A stretch of DNA of 54,543 nucleotides, from contig CACYQB010000019.1 of assembly GCA_902776435.1 (NCBI GenBank), positions 1 to 54,543 of the forward strand. The letters are read 5' to 3'. The notes beneath the pieces were generated by a model. That model was not told where the DNA came from. It worked only from the letters and a program-made list of their open reading frames with translations, and searched no databases. This document shows, in pieces, positions 34,688 through 43,266 of the stretch (the stretch's first letter is position 1; each line of letters starts with the position of its first letter). Made by a program: the position numbers and the translations under genes. This DNA comes from an uncultured Bacteroidales bacterium (GTDB taxonomy: Bacteria > Bacteroidota > Bacteroidia > Bacteroidales > Muribaculaceae).

Positions 34688-36124
34688 TTACCGCCTCCAC
34701 AACACGATAATCTGGCGGATGGCAACTATGATACTCACTGCGGTGACAATGATGGCTATGGGCAACAAGCTGGCCTCCATGGCCGTCATGACTGAACTGG
34801 CTACAGCAAGGGTCCACAGCAGGTTGTAGAGGCTAGCGCGTGTCACCTGCAGACGGTACACCTTGAAATAAACCACAGCGATGATGAGCGTGTACAGGAC
34901 ATAAGAAACCAGGAACGCGACGCCCAGGCCAGTCAGTCCCCACCAGCGGTAGAAAACGATGTTCAATACCAGGTTGATGACAGCGCTGGCCACCTCGGTC
35001 CACAGGTAGGTTTTGCCGTCGCCCTTAGCCAGGATGGTGAACGCCAGGCACCACGAGAGCGTGCGGAACACGGTGCCGATCATGCCCCACGATACGAAGG
35101 TGAAGATGACGTTGAACTCGGGAGTGTAGAGAATCCACACCACCAGTTCACGCAGCAGGATGAACAGCGCCACGACGGGCGCCATGACCGCGATGGCGAG
35201 GTTGATTTCCTGGGAGACGAAGGCGCGCAGACGCAGACGGCTTTCTGCAACTTTGGCAAGGCGGGGATAGTATTCCATACCTAAGGCGGTGAGAATCAAG
35301 CCTGTATATTTATTGATAAGGGTGTAGCCCGCTTGGTAGAAGCCCACGGCTTCGGTGCCGGCATTGACATTGAGCCAGGCATTGAAGGCATAGCTGGCCA
35401 GGATGCTGGCAAAGTTGCCCAAGGTCATGAAGATTCCCAACTGGACGAAGCCTTTGCCCATGTTGAAGGTCTCTTGGCGGCTCATCGCGACGGGTGGATA
35501 GTCACGGTTGCGGAATAGCCAGGCGAAGACAGCCAGAGCGGCGGCATAGGCAAGTATCGAGGGCAGGATGCTGCGCTCACGCAGCCAGTAGAACAAGGGG
35601 ATGGAAATGGCCAAACCCACAATGGTACCCCACAGGGTGACACTTGCCAATCGCTTGAGGCGCGCCGTGCCCTGCAGCACGGCATACTCGCCGTTGGTCA
35701 ACGCTTGCAGCAGTACGGCAACGCTGAGTGCGACAAAGCCCCAGATGTGTGTTGTGTCTCCGAATGTGACCTGGCTGAGCAACGGAGCCAGTGTCAAGGT
35801 GATTAACGCTCCGGCAAGACCCAGCCACATCGACCACTTGCGCACCACGTTCACCATGCGAGCCACCAGGTCAGGATTTCTTCCTGCCAGGGCTTGGGAG
35901 ATGTCGCGAACGCTACTGGAACGGATGCCTAGGTTAGTGCCCGTCGAAATCATCTCGAGGGCATTGTTGAACAGGCCGAACAGTCCTACGCCGACGGGAC
36001 CTATCCACATCGCGACAAGTTTGGTGCGGATAATGGAACACAGGATGCCGGCAATCTGAACCCCACCGAAGAGGCCCATCGCCTTCATTGCCATGCGTGA
36101 TATGCTGCTCCCTTTGCCCGCCAT
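34688..36124 (-). CDS. Polysaccharide/O-antigen flippase (Wzx-like, MOP superfamily)
   Basis: The 478-residue inner-membrane protein with about 12-14 helices resembles O-antigen translocases, which flip lipid-linked sugar repeat units across the membrane. The N-terminal segment IAGILCSIIRTKLVAMWIGP followed by VGVGLFGLF is characteristic of the WzxE-like group. It starts 9 bases after a FemAB/GNAT-like gene in the same direction, which suggests a shared surface-polysaccharide or glycolipid pathway. No glycosyltransferase is adjacent; two lie 13-15 kb to the right. Confidence 0.85.
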   Translation of the reverse strand: MAGKGSSISRMAMKAMGLFGGVQIAGILCSIIRTKLVAMWIGPVGVGLFGLFNNALEMISTGTNLGIRSSSVRDISQALAGRNPDLVARMVNVVRKWSMWLGLAGALITLTLAPLLSQVTFGDTTHIWGFVALSVAVLLQALTNGEYAVLQGTARLKRLASVTLWGTIVGLAISIPLFYWLRERSILPSILAYAAALAVFAWLFRNRDYPPVAMSRQETFNMGKGFVQLGIFMTLGNFASILASYAFNAWLNVNAGTEAVGFYQAGYTLINKYTGLILTALGMEYYPRLAKVAESRLRLRAFVSQEINLAIAVMAPVVALFILLRELVVWILYTPEFNVIFTFVSWGMIGTVFRTLSWCLAFTILAKGDGKTYLWTEVASAVINLVLNIVFYRWWGLTGLGVAFLVSYVLYTLIIAVVYFKVYRLQVTRASLYNLLWTLAVASSVMTAMEASLLPIAIIVTAVSIIVAIRQIIVLWRR

Positions 36125-36133
36125 GGTGTGGGA

Positions 36134-37075
36134 TTACAAGTCTATCTGATAGGCGTTATAAACGATGCCGCGGCCACCCAGGCGGGATTTCTGCCTGACA
36201 AGCCCCTCGTTGAGGTAACGGCCGTGGTCCTCATTGGAAATACCGAAGTCAAAGTATCTGTAGCCCTGAGCCTTATATTCGCTGATGAGATGGTCGAACA
36301 GCAGCGTCAACGCCTTGCTGTCCTTGCCAGCAGGCGAGGCTCCGATGTACTGGCAGTGGGCCACGGGTTGGGAGAGGTACATGACTACACCCGCCAGCAT
36401 CTCTCCATCGAGTGTAGCCGTGTGGAGCACGATATTGTTCGGGAAGCGGCCTTGCAGCAGGCGCATTTCGTCCAGCGTGTGGACCGGGCGTGTGCTGTAA
36501 CGCTCATCGAGCAGTGATGAGAGCAGGTGCCAGTACCCCTGCCAGTCTTCACTGGGACCGACGATGATACCCGCCTTGCGGGCTGCGTTGGCGCCGCTCT
36601 TGTTGCCGCGATCCAGGGGGAGGGGACAGGTGAGGTCAATGGTAGTTGAGATGTTGACCTCGGTGAGTGCGGCATGGTGGCGGAAGAGGGCATACAGGTC
36701 CTCCTCGCACGGGTAACGGTGGTAGATGTGAGGCACCGACTTGTAAACGAGGTGCTTGAGGCCATGGGCTCGCATCCATGCTACGGCCGCATCCATCACC
36801 TCGATCATGACCGTGGCGTCAAAGTGCTTGAGAGGCACGAGCCAGCCGCCATAAGTCAGACCGCGGTGGGAATAGAGCGTATCTCCGTCAACACATGCAG
36901 GCAACAGGGCACACAGCTTGCTGTCTCGCAAGGCCAACAGCGAGCAGTCGGTGAAACGGTCGCTGTGGTAGTCCATGTAACCGCGCTGATGCAGGAACGT
37001 CGCATTGCGGCTCGACCGTGCAAAATCGTTCCACTGGGCAGCCATCGAAGCCTCATATCTGATAATCTCTACCAC
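36134..37075 (-). CDS. FemAB/GNAT-like acyltransferase
   Basis: The 313-residue protein starts at GTG 37075 (VEIIRYEASMAAQWNDFARS). This start is chosen because the N-terminal strand-helix and RNATFLHQRGYMDYH match the usual beginning of Bacteroidota FemAB-like proteins. The C-terminal half has the double-GNAT core (LLFDHLISEYKAQGYRYFDF; GISNEDHGRYLNEGLVRQKS). Family members move amino acids or acetyl groups onto peptidoglycan or sugar precursors. Coupling to the flippase gene points to modification of a surface glycan. Confidence 0.75.
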   Translation of the reverse strand: MVEIIRYEASMAAQWNDFARSSRNATFLHQRGYMDYHSDRFTDCSLLALRDSKLCALLPACVDGDTLYSHRGLTYGGWLVPLKHFDATVMIEVMDAAVAWMRAHGLKHLVYKSVPHIYHRYPCEEDLYALFRHHAALTEVNISTTIDLTCPLPLDRGNKSGANAARKAGIIVGPSEDWQGYWHLLSSLLDERYSTRPVHTLDEMRLLQGRFPNNIVLHTATLDGEMLAGVVMYLSQPVAHCQYIGASPAGKDSKALTLLFDHLISEYKAQGYRYFDFGISNEDHGRYLNEGLVRQKSRLGGRGIVYNAYQIDL

Positions 37076-37165
37076 GCTGAATAGATCTCTATTATTATAA
37101 TGTGTTATTAGGACGAATTACCTCAATAGGTGCTCTCGCACGGGAAACTCGCCATATTAATAACG

Positions 37166-37173
37166 CAAAAGTA
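37166..37173 (-). promoter_or_regulatory. Promoter -7 box of the FemAB-like/flippase unit
   Basis: TACTTTTG on the minus strand fits TAnnTTTG, with TTTG 23 bases upstream at 37197-37200. The leader would be about 85 nt. It is interleaved with the divergent promoter of the DAACS gene. Confidence 0.45.
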
Positions 37174-37186
37174 CGACAAAAAATAT

Positions 37187-37194
37187 TACCTTTG
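37187..37194 (+). promoter_or_regulatory. Promoter -7 box of the DAACS symporter
   Basis: TACCTTTG fits TAnnTTTG, 32 bases before the ATG. It is part of the 10-base palindrome TTTGCGCAAA (37191-37200). Confidence 0.55.
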
Positions 37195-37226
37195 CGCAAA
37201 AATTAATAATAATCAGTCGTTAATTA

Positions 37227-38411
37227 ATGAAAACCTTTAAGATTGGTCTGCTGCCGCGCATCTTGATCGCCATCGTGTTGGGTGTGCTGTGCGGTATGTT
37301 TTTCCCCGAATGGGCCGTGAGATGCTTTGTGACGTTTAATAGTGTCTTCAGTCATTTCCTCTCGTTCCTGATCCCGCTCATCATCGTGGGACTGGTGACG
37401 CCCGCTATCGCTGACATCGGCAAGGGTGCCGGCAAACTGCTGCTCATCACCGCAATGATTGCTTATGGTGATACGGTGTTCTCGGGCTACTTGAGTTACT
37501 TTGTGAGCACCGGCATTTTCCCCATGCTCATCGATCCGGCCAAGGCTACCGAGGCTGTGGCGACGGCAGGCGAAATAGAGCCGTTTTTCACTATCGAGAT
37601 ACCACCGTTGCTCGATGTGATGAGTGCTCTGATTTCTGCCTTTGTCATGGGCCTGGGCATTTCGTTCTTTGAGTCTCCGACGTTGAAGAAATGCTTCGAC
37701 GAGTTCCGTGACATCGTTGCCAAGACCATCGAGGTGGCGCTCATTCCCATTTTGCCCCTTTACATCTTCTCGATTTTCCTCAACATGTCGTTCACGGGCC
37801 AGGCATGGCACATCATCAATGTGTTTATCACCATCATTGGGGTTATCTTTGTGATGCACGTCTTCCTGCTTGTTTTCCAGTATTGCATCGCTGGCGTCAT
37901 CTCGAGGCGTAACCCCTTCCGCGCGCTTTATAACATGTTGCCCGCCTATTTTACTGCCCTGGGTACTTCGTCCTCGGCAGCGACGATTCCCGTAACCCTC
38001 AAGCAGGCCAAGAAAAACGGTGTGAGCGAAGGCATTGCCGGCTTTGTGGTGCCCCTGTGTGCCACCATCCATCTGTCGGGCAGCGCTATGAAAATTACCG
38101 CTTGCGCTGTGGCTTTGCTCCTCATGCAGGGCGGAAACATTGATATAGGCCTGTTCACGGGCTTCATTCTCATGCTCGGCGTGATGATGGTCGCTGCACC
38201 TGGCGTGCCAGGCGGCGCCATCATGGCGGCTCTGGCTGTGCTGCAATCCATCTTGGGCTTCACTCCTGACCAGCAGGCGGTGATGATAGCGCTATATATC
38301 ACGATGGACAGTTTCGGTACTGCTTGCAACGTGACTGGTGACGGTGCTATTGCACTAGTCATTGACCGCATCTATAACCGCGCGGACGCTCAGCGTGAAA
38401 CTGATGTGTGA
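37227..38411 (+). CDS. Dicarboxylate/amino acid:cation symporter (DAACS family)
   Basis: The 394-residue transporter of the glutamate/serine-threonine symporter family couples Na+ or H+ to amino-acid or dicarboxylate uptake. Family landmarks are the serine-rich re-entrant loop GTSSSAATIPVTLKQAKKNG, the HP2 region AAPGVPGGAIMAALAVLQS and the transmembrane-8 motif MDSFGTACNVTGDGAIALV. In the last of these the usual Arg/Asp residues that select acidic substrates are replaced (FGTACNVTGDG), so a neutral amino acid is as likely as aspartate/glutamate. It stands alone with its own promoter. Confidence 0.88.
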   Translation: MKTFKIGLLPRILIAIVLGVLCGMFFPEWAVRCFVTFNSVFSHFLSFLIPLIIVGLVTPAIADIGKGAGKLLLITAMIAYGDTVFSGYLSYFVSTGIFPMLIDPAKATEAVATAGEIEPFFTIEIPPLLDVMSALISAFVMGLGISFFESPTLKKCFDEFRDIVAKTIEVALIPILPLYIFSIFLNMSFTGQAWHIINVFITIIGVIFVMHVFLLVFQYCIAGVISRRNPFRALYNMLPAYFTALGTSSSAATIPVTLKQAKKNGVSEGIAGFVVPLCATIHLSGSAMKITACAVALLLMQGGNIDIGLFTGFILMLGVMMVAAPGVPGGAIMAALAVLQSILGFTPDQQAVMIALYITMDSFGTACNVTGDGAIALVIDRIYNRADAQRETDV

Positions 38412-38517
38412 CGACCATGCTTCATTTTGCATTGTTGAGTATCATGGAATTAAAGATTGCTCTGAAGGGGGCCTTCGAATATTCATAGATTTTTTTTTAA
38501 AAAAAACATGAAATTAT

Positions 38518-38547
38518 TTTGTATTTGAAAAAATGATACTATCTTTG
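38518..38547 (+). promoter_or_regulatory. Orphan promoter in the 38.4-38.7 kb gap
   Basis: TTTG (38518-38521), 18 bases, TATCTTTG (38540-38547). No annotated gene follows on this strand; a structured segment with a terminator-like hairpin does. Confidence 0.55.
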
Positions 38548-38552
38548 TAGCG

Positions 38553-38684
38553 CATAAAGGAAAGAATCATTAAGATTTATCAAAGAGTTTCGGATTAACT
38601 ATACTGTTGGATAATAGAATGGTTAATCCATTTTTTTTAACCATTTCATCGAAAAAAGCGAGCACCAATCGGTGCTCGCTTTAA
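38553..38684 (+). ncRNA. Candidate small RNA or tiny-ORF transcript
   Basis: From the predicted start at about 38553, the ~130-base segment has a perfect 9-bp hairpin (AATGGTTAA/TTAACCATT, 38618-38645) and ends in a perfect 12-bp hairpin (38655-38682). It also contains a 21-codon ORF (38619-38684) whose stop lies at the end of the second hairpin. Whether it is expressed is unknown. The second hairpin clearly also serves the opposite-strand LRR gene. Confidence 0.3.
38652..38682 (-). terminator. Terminator of the LRR-dockerin gene
   Basis: A perfect 12-bp stem AAAGCGAGCACC/GGTGCTCGCTTT with a 4-base loop. On the minus strand it ends in a six-T run, 34 bases past the LRR gene stop. Confidence 0.85.
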
Positions 38685-38715
38685 CTATAGTATGGTCGCT
38701 TGTGGTCCTGATTGA

Positions 38716-41700
38716 TTATGAATTCAGGATGATGTCGATAACGGCATTTACGTCGGCAATAGTAACTTCTCCGTCACCGTTCACATCACCGTCGATCGAA
38801 ATCTCACCCGAGAGAATCATGTCGATAACTGTATTGACGTCGGCAATGGTGACCTCGCCGTCACCGTTCACGTCACCCGGTACCCCAGGTTGCGGATCGA
38901 CGGGCTTGGTGAAGGTAGCGCCACAGACGCCATAAGCCTCAACACCCTCGACGGCAAACGTTACCGTGGTGGGCATTGTACCGTCAGCGTTAGCCTTTGC
39001 TGGCAGGCACTTGATACCGCTGTGGTGCAACGGGTTGTTGACATCAAGGGGCACGCTGTTGCGGATAGACTTGCTGTCGTCAGGGGGAGCGATGTAGCAC
39101 CAGTAGATGTAGTTTCCGTCACTATTGATCTGAGCGATTGCGGCGATTTCGCCACTGTCCTCGTTGCCGTCTACCATGATGGGTGAGTCATCGATGAGTT
39201 CGCAGTCGGCGATACGCAGGTTTTCGTTACCTTCCAGGTCGGCGCCAGTTTGCATGTTTTCGATTTTGTTGAGAGCGATGCGGTAGATGCCGGGTACGCA
39301 GCCGTAGGGATCTGTCTGTACCTGCATGTACAGGTAGCCATTCTCCTCATCGAGGTAGAAGGTCTTGATGATGGCGTCCTTGAACAAGGCATTGTAGTGC
39401 TTGGGCTTGCCCTGGCCGCCGTCGGGATAGATGTCGTTCTTCTTGAAACGCAACAGGCAGATGCCGTTGAACTTCTTGCTCATCCAGAAGATGCCGTGCT
39501 TGTCTTGGGTGAAACCGCCGGTGATACTACCCCAACTGATCTCGTCATTGTAGTAGGGCAGCCACTGGTTCTGGAGCAAGAAAGGCTGCTGGCCATACAG
39601 GCCCGTAGTGTCGGCGTCCATCTCGTGGATACCCACGTTGCGGTCGCTGATGTAGATCTTGTTCTCGTTCTTGTCGATGAACATGGTGAAGGGGTCTTCA
39701 CTCGGTGCATAGCCCACATTGTTCAAAACAGTAACGCGGTAGAAGATACCGTTGGTGTTGTTCACATAGAACAGTTCACCGTCGCCCAGCGGTTGGTTGG
39801 GATCCTGATAGGTGAATCGCTGACCGGCCACGGCGACATAGACGCGGTTCTTGTAACTCTGCAGCGTGAAGGCATGCTGGCCGGCATTGAAGTTGGTGTT
39901 CACGATTGAGCCATTCTCATCCTTGTACATCAGGGCTCCGTCGGTAGTGGCAAAGTACAATCCCGTGGGACAGCCCAGTGTAGCACCTTCGCCCGAAATG
40001 CTCTCGTCGCCAACGATGTTCAGATAGCGCCACTGGTTGGCGTTCTTGAATGCATCCACCGAGCCGGGAGCCACCTTACAGATGACATCGCCTTGACTCT
40101 CGTTGAACACACCTGCAGCAAGGGCGGGCGGGTTGACATTGAGCACGCGCAGCACCTTGATGGTGGTAGGAACCGAACCGGGCTCCATATAGTTGACATT
40201 GGCGGGAATCTCCATTTCCTCGAGTGCCGTGCAACCCTCAAAGCAGTTGCGCATCATGTTGGTGGCGCTGCTGGGTAGTGTCACACTGGTGAGTTGCTGG
40301 CACTGGGCACACAGGCCTTGAGGAATCTCATTGCGGCCCTCGGCGATGACAATGGTCTTCAGCGCTGAACCGGCAAACACGTTTTGGCCAACGTTGACAT
40401 TGCTCTCAAGCGTGTAGGCTTCGATATCGCTGTAGGCAAAGCCATAGTTGCCGATAGTGCTCAGGGCGGGCAGGTCAACACTGGTGAACGGTGCATAGGC
40501 CAGACCGTAGTTGTCGATGGTGGTCACAGTGGCATTGCTGTAAGTCGTCCCGATGGTACCCTCGTGGGCGGTTACCAGCAGGCGGGTGCCAGTGGTGTTG
40601 AGCAACACGCCATTATCCAGTTTGAAACTGCTATTGCCCTCGGCCAGGGTGATATTGGCCAGGGTGGGGATGGGAGCGAAGGCGCCCGAACCGATGCTGG
40701 TTACGCTGGCGGGGATGCTCACTCCTGTGAGTTGGGTGCCGGCAAAGGCCTGAGTGCCGATGGCGGTCACTGATGCCGGGAGTGTGATGTTTCCCGTGAG
40801 CTTGCTGTTCTCAAAGGCGCTCTGGCCAATCGAGGTCAATGCGCTCGGGAAACTGATGGATGTCAATGCGGTGTTATAGAAGGCGGTGATGCCGATACTG
40901 GTCACGCCGTCGCCCATGGTGACGCTCTTGAGATTGCGGCAGCCATTGAACAAGCTCTGTTCAATGACGGTAACGGTGGCAGGCAGGTCGATGCTCTGTA
41001 ACGAGGTGCAACTTGCAAAGGCACTGGTGCCAATGCTTGACACCTTATTACCCTCCTCAAAGGTCATATTGTCCAGTGCGGTACATCCTTGGAATGTCGT
41101 GCTCTGTATCGTTGTGGTCTCGCCACCGATGACCAGTGTCTTGAGGCCGGACATGTTGTGGAAAGGCTGTTCGGCGTTGGTATAGGCACTGGCATCCACA
41201 TTGCGGCCCATATAGATGTATTCGATGCTAGCGAGTGCCGTGCGGGCTTCAGCGCTGTTACCGAAGGCGGCAAGTTTCATCACCATGGGAGTCTCTCCCT
41301 CGGCGATGATGAGGCGCTTGAGGTTGTCGCAGTTAGCAAACTCCTCGCTGATGGGCTTGTTCCACCCCGGCCAGATGGTGACTTCTTCCAGACTTGTACA
41401 GCCGTTGAACACACCGCTGCCCACGCTGGTGACGGTGGCAGGTAGCGGGCTTGTCTTGAGGGCCGAGCAGTCCTTGAAGGTGTTACGGGCAATGGTCACA
41501 CAGGTGGCGGGCAATGTTACGCTCGTCAGCTCGCGGCAACCCACAAAGGAGTTGGCGGCGGTTGCCACAACGGTGTATTCGGTGCCCTCATAGGTGAACT
41601 TCTCAGGAATCACGATGTCACCGCTATAGAAAAGCGTGTCATAGGGTGTCACCGTCTTGTCAATGGTGTACTTGGCGATGGTAGCCTTGTCGCCAGAGGT

Positions 41701-41820
41701 CGTGTAGTTGATGCCGTCATAGGTGATGCTGGCAGCCTGTAGGACAGTTGCTGCACTGACACAGATGATAGCCAACATCAGTCGGCGCAACCAGGGATTT
41801 TGAGTAATAAGTTGTTTCAT
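38716..41820 (-). CDS. Secreted BspA-type leucine-rich repeat protein with C-terminal dockerin pair
   Basis: The 1034-residue exported protein has a signal peptide (LMLAIICVSAATVLQAAS). About 15-20 LRR_5 (BspA/TpLRR) repeats span roughly residues 90-590, with the CxxLxSVTLPxxVTxIGxxAFxxC-like pattern (for example FASCTSLQSIDLPATVTVI). A propeller-like region follows (about 600-970), with many GxLYVxxN-type strands. The end has two dockerin-type EF-hands (DVNGDGEVTIADVNTVIDMI and DVNGDGEVTIADVNAVIDII). BspA-type proteins bind host matrix or other cells; the ligand is unknown. A single-gene transcript with its own terminator. Confidence 0.87.
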   Translation of the reverse strand: MKQLITQNPWLRRLMLAIICVSAATVLQAASITYDGINYTTSGDKATIAKYTIDKTVTPYDTLFYSGDIVIPEKFTYEGTEYTVVATAANSFVGCRELTSVTLPATCVTIARNTFKDCSALKTSPLPATVTSVGSGVFNGCTSLEEVTIWPGWNKPISEEFANCDNLKRLIIAEGETPMVMKLAAFGNSAEARTALASIEYIYMGRNVDASAYTNAEQPFHNMSGLKTLVIGGETTTIQSTTFQGCTALDNMTFEEGNKVSSIGTSAFASCTSLQSIDLPATVTVIEQSLFNGCRNLKSVTMGDGVTSIGITAFYNTALTSISFPSALTSIGQSAFENSKLTGNITLPASVTAIGTQAFAGTQLTGVSIPASVTSIGSGAFAPIPTLANITLAEGNSSFKLDNGVLLNTTGTRLLVTAHEGTIGTTYSNATVTTIDNYGLAYAPFTSVDLPALSTIGNYGFAYSDIEAYTLESNVNVGQNVFAGSALKTIVIAEGRNEIPQGLCAQCQQLTSVTLPSSATNMMRNCFEGCTALEEMEIPANVNYMEPGSVPTTIKVLRVLNVNPPALAAGVFNESQGDVICKVAPGSVDAFKNANQWRYLNIVGDESISGEGATLGCPTGLYFATTDGALMYKDENGSIVNTNFNAGQHAFTLQSYKNRVYVAVAGQRFTYQDPNQPLGDGELFYVNNTNGIFYRVTVLNNVGYAPSEDPFTMFIDKNENKIYISDRNVGIHEMDADTTGLYGQQPFLLQNQWLPYYNDEISWGSITGGFTQDKHGIFWMSKKFNGICLLRFKKNDIYPDGGQGKPKHYNALFKDAIIKTFYLDEENGYLYMQVQTDPYGCVPGIYRIALNKIENMQTGADLEGNENLRIADCELIDDSPIMVDGNEDSGEIAAIAQINSDGNYIYWCYIAPPDDSKSIRNSVPLDVNNPLHHSGIKCLPAKANADGTMPTTVTFAVEGVEAYGVCGATFTKPVDPQPGVPGDVNGDGEVTIADVNTVIDMILSGEISIDGDVNGDGEVTIADVNAVIDIILNS

Positions 41821-41895
41821 AAGCGTTTACTGTTATTGGTTATATGTTTCGAGTAATTTCCGGATAGGTAATGACAACCTGATAGTTTCAATCCA

Positions 41896-41903
41896 CAAAA
41901 ATA
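41896..41903 (-). promoter_or_regulatory. Promoter -7 box of the LRR-dockerin gene
   Basis: TATTTTTG on the minus strand fits TAnnTTTG and gives a leader of about 70 nt. The nearest TTG is 23 bases upstream. Confidence 0.45.
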
Positions 41904-41976
41904 ATCAAAAAATCATTTATTGTACACAATATCTTCTTTTTTTTGACTATCTGATCGTGATGTTGGTAACAGGATA

Positions 41977-42015
41977 CAAAAAAATCTGCCATGGCTCCAC
42001 AAGGAGGCATGACAG
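41977..42015 (-). terminator. Terminator of the HU gene
   Basis: On the minus strand a 13-bp stem with two imperfect pairs (CTGTCATGCCTCC / GGAGCCATGGCAG) is followed by a TTTTTTT run. Confidence 0.75.
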
Positions 42016-42073
42016 ACAATTAGACGTTTTCAAGGGAGAGTGCCCTTGTGTCTTTTTAGTACAGGTTATTTCT

Positions 42074-42346
42074 TTAGTTAACCTTCTCGGCGAGCTCAGC
42101 ACCAGCTTTGAACTTAACGACATTCTTTGCGGGAATCTGGATCTTAGCCTTGGTGGCGGGGTTGATACCCTCGCGAGCTTCTTTCTTAACTACCTGGAAG
42201 GTGCCAAATCCGATAAGGGCAACCTTCTTACCATCCTTCAATGCACAACCTACAGAGCAGAGCATTGCATCAAGAGCGGCCTTAGCCTGAGTCTTGTTAA
42301 GATTGGCCTTCTCGGCGATTGCTTGTACTAATTCAGTCTTGTTCAT
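42074..42346 (-). CDS. hup: HU family DNA-binding protein
   Basis: The 90-residue nucleoid protein has the HU/IHF fold: an N-terminal helical dimerisation part (MNKTELVQAIAEKANLNKTQ), VALIGFGTFQVVKKEAREGI, and the DNA-bending arm with the proline turn (NPATKAKIQIPAKNVVKFKA). It follows its own promoter and a leader of about 55 nt, and ends in a strong terminator. Confidence 0.95.
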   Translation of the reverse strand: MNKTELVQAIAEKANLNKTQAKAALDAMLCSVGCALKDGKKVALIGFGTFQVVKKEAREGINPATKAKIQIPAKNVVKFKAGAELAEKVN

Positions 42347-42405
42347 AGTGTGAAATTTTTAATAAAATAAAATATGTGAATAAAATAAGTTCTATTTTGT
42401 AACCG

Positions 42406-42436
42406 CAAATATAAGTATTACAAGAGTTTCTGCAAA
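42406..42436 (-). promoter_or_regulatory. Promoter of HU
   Basis: On the minus strand TTTG (42433-42436), exactly 19 bases, TATATTTG (42406-42413). Confidence 0.75.
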
Positions 42437-42528
42437 AAAAATGATGAAAAAAATGCCAATAAACGCCAAAAAATGACGTTTTTAGGCGATTTTGGCATGA
42501 AAAATGCCTCTAATAGGGAGTTTTTCGC

Positions 42529-42536
42529 TATTTTTG
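42529..42536 (+). promoter_or_regulatory. Promoter -7 box of the rhomboid cluster
   Basis: TATTTTTG fits TAnnTTTG, 22 bases before the ATG. No good -33 element. Confidence 0.5.
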
Positions 42537-42558
42537 TGCGTTAATTAAGAGATAGAAT

Positions 42559-43266
42559 ATGCAATACAATAATCGATCGTTCTGGTCTTCGATCATGCCT
42601 GTGACCAAGCACCTGCTGATTATTAATGTGATAGTGTGGTTGGCAACCATCGTATTCGGCCGTGCTGGCATCATTGATTTGGAACGTTATTTGGGTTTGC
42701 ACTTTTGGCTGGGTAGTGACTTCAACCCCGCCCAGTTGTTCACTTATATGTTCATGCACGACTCGAGCGGCTTTGCCCACATCTTCTTCAACATGTTTTC
42801 GTTGTGGATGTTCGGTAGCCTGATCGAGAAAGTGCTGGGCTCCAAGCGTTACCTGTTCTACTATATTTCTTGTGGATTGGGTGCGGCACTCGTGCAAGAG
42901 TTGGTGTGGCAATTATCTTGGCAGGACATGTACAACAGCATCAGTATGCAGTATCCTGGTTTTCCTGCCGACCAGTTCTATAATCTCCTCGTGACGGTGG
43001 GCGCTTCGGGTGCAGTGTTCGGCATCCTGCTGGCATTTGGTATGATTTTTCCCAATATGTCCATGTATATCATTCCTTTCCCGTTCCCCATCAAGGCCAA
43101 GTGGGTAGTGCTCGGCTATGGCGCCATAGAGTTGTTCTTCGGAATCTCTCATACGATGAACGGCGTGGCACACTATGCTCACTTGGGTGGCATGATTGCT
43201 GGCATCCTCATGATATTGTACTGGAAACACAACGGCACGTTGACTCGTGGCAATGGCTTTTATTGA
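42559..43266 (+). CDS. Rhomboid family intramembrane serine protease (first of two)
   Basis: The 235-residue six-helix protease has the rhomboid dyad: Ser150 in VGASGAVFG (GxSG) and His208 in HYAHLGGMIAG. HDSSGFAHIFFNMFSLWMFG matches the conserved HxxxxHxxxN element of helix 2. Rhomboids cleave single-pass membrane proteins; the target is unknown. It overlaps the second rhomboid gene, so the two are translated together. Confidence 0.92.
   Translation: MQYNNRSFWSSIMPVTKHLLIINVIVWLATIVFGRAGIIDLERYLGLHFWLGSDFNPAQLFTYMFMHDSSGFAHIFFNMFSLWMFGSLIEKVLGSKRYLFYYISCGLGAALVQELVWQLSWQDMYNSISMQYPGFPADQFYNLLVTVGASGAVFGILLAFGMIFPNMSMYIIPFPFPIKAKWVVLGYGAIELFFGISHTMNGVAHYAHLGGMIAGILMILYWKHNGTLTRGNGFY

Noticed and set aside
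37224-38246. 340-codon minus-strand frame opposite the DAACS symporter
   Set aside because: Its translation is dominated by His, Glu, Asp and Gln, which is the antisense of membrane-helix codons. The plus strand has clear transporter motifs.
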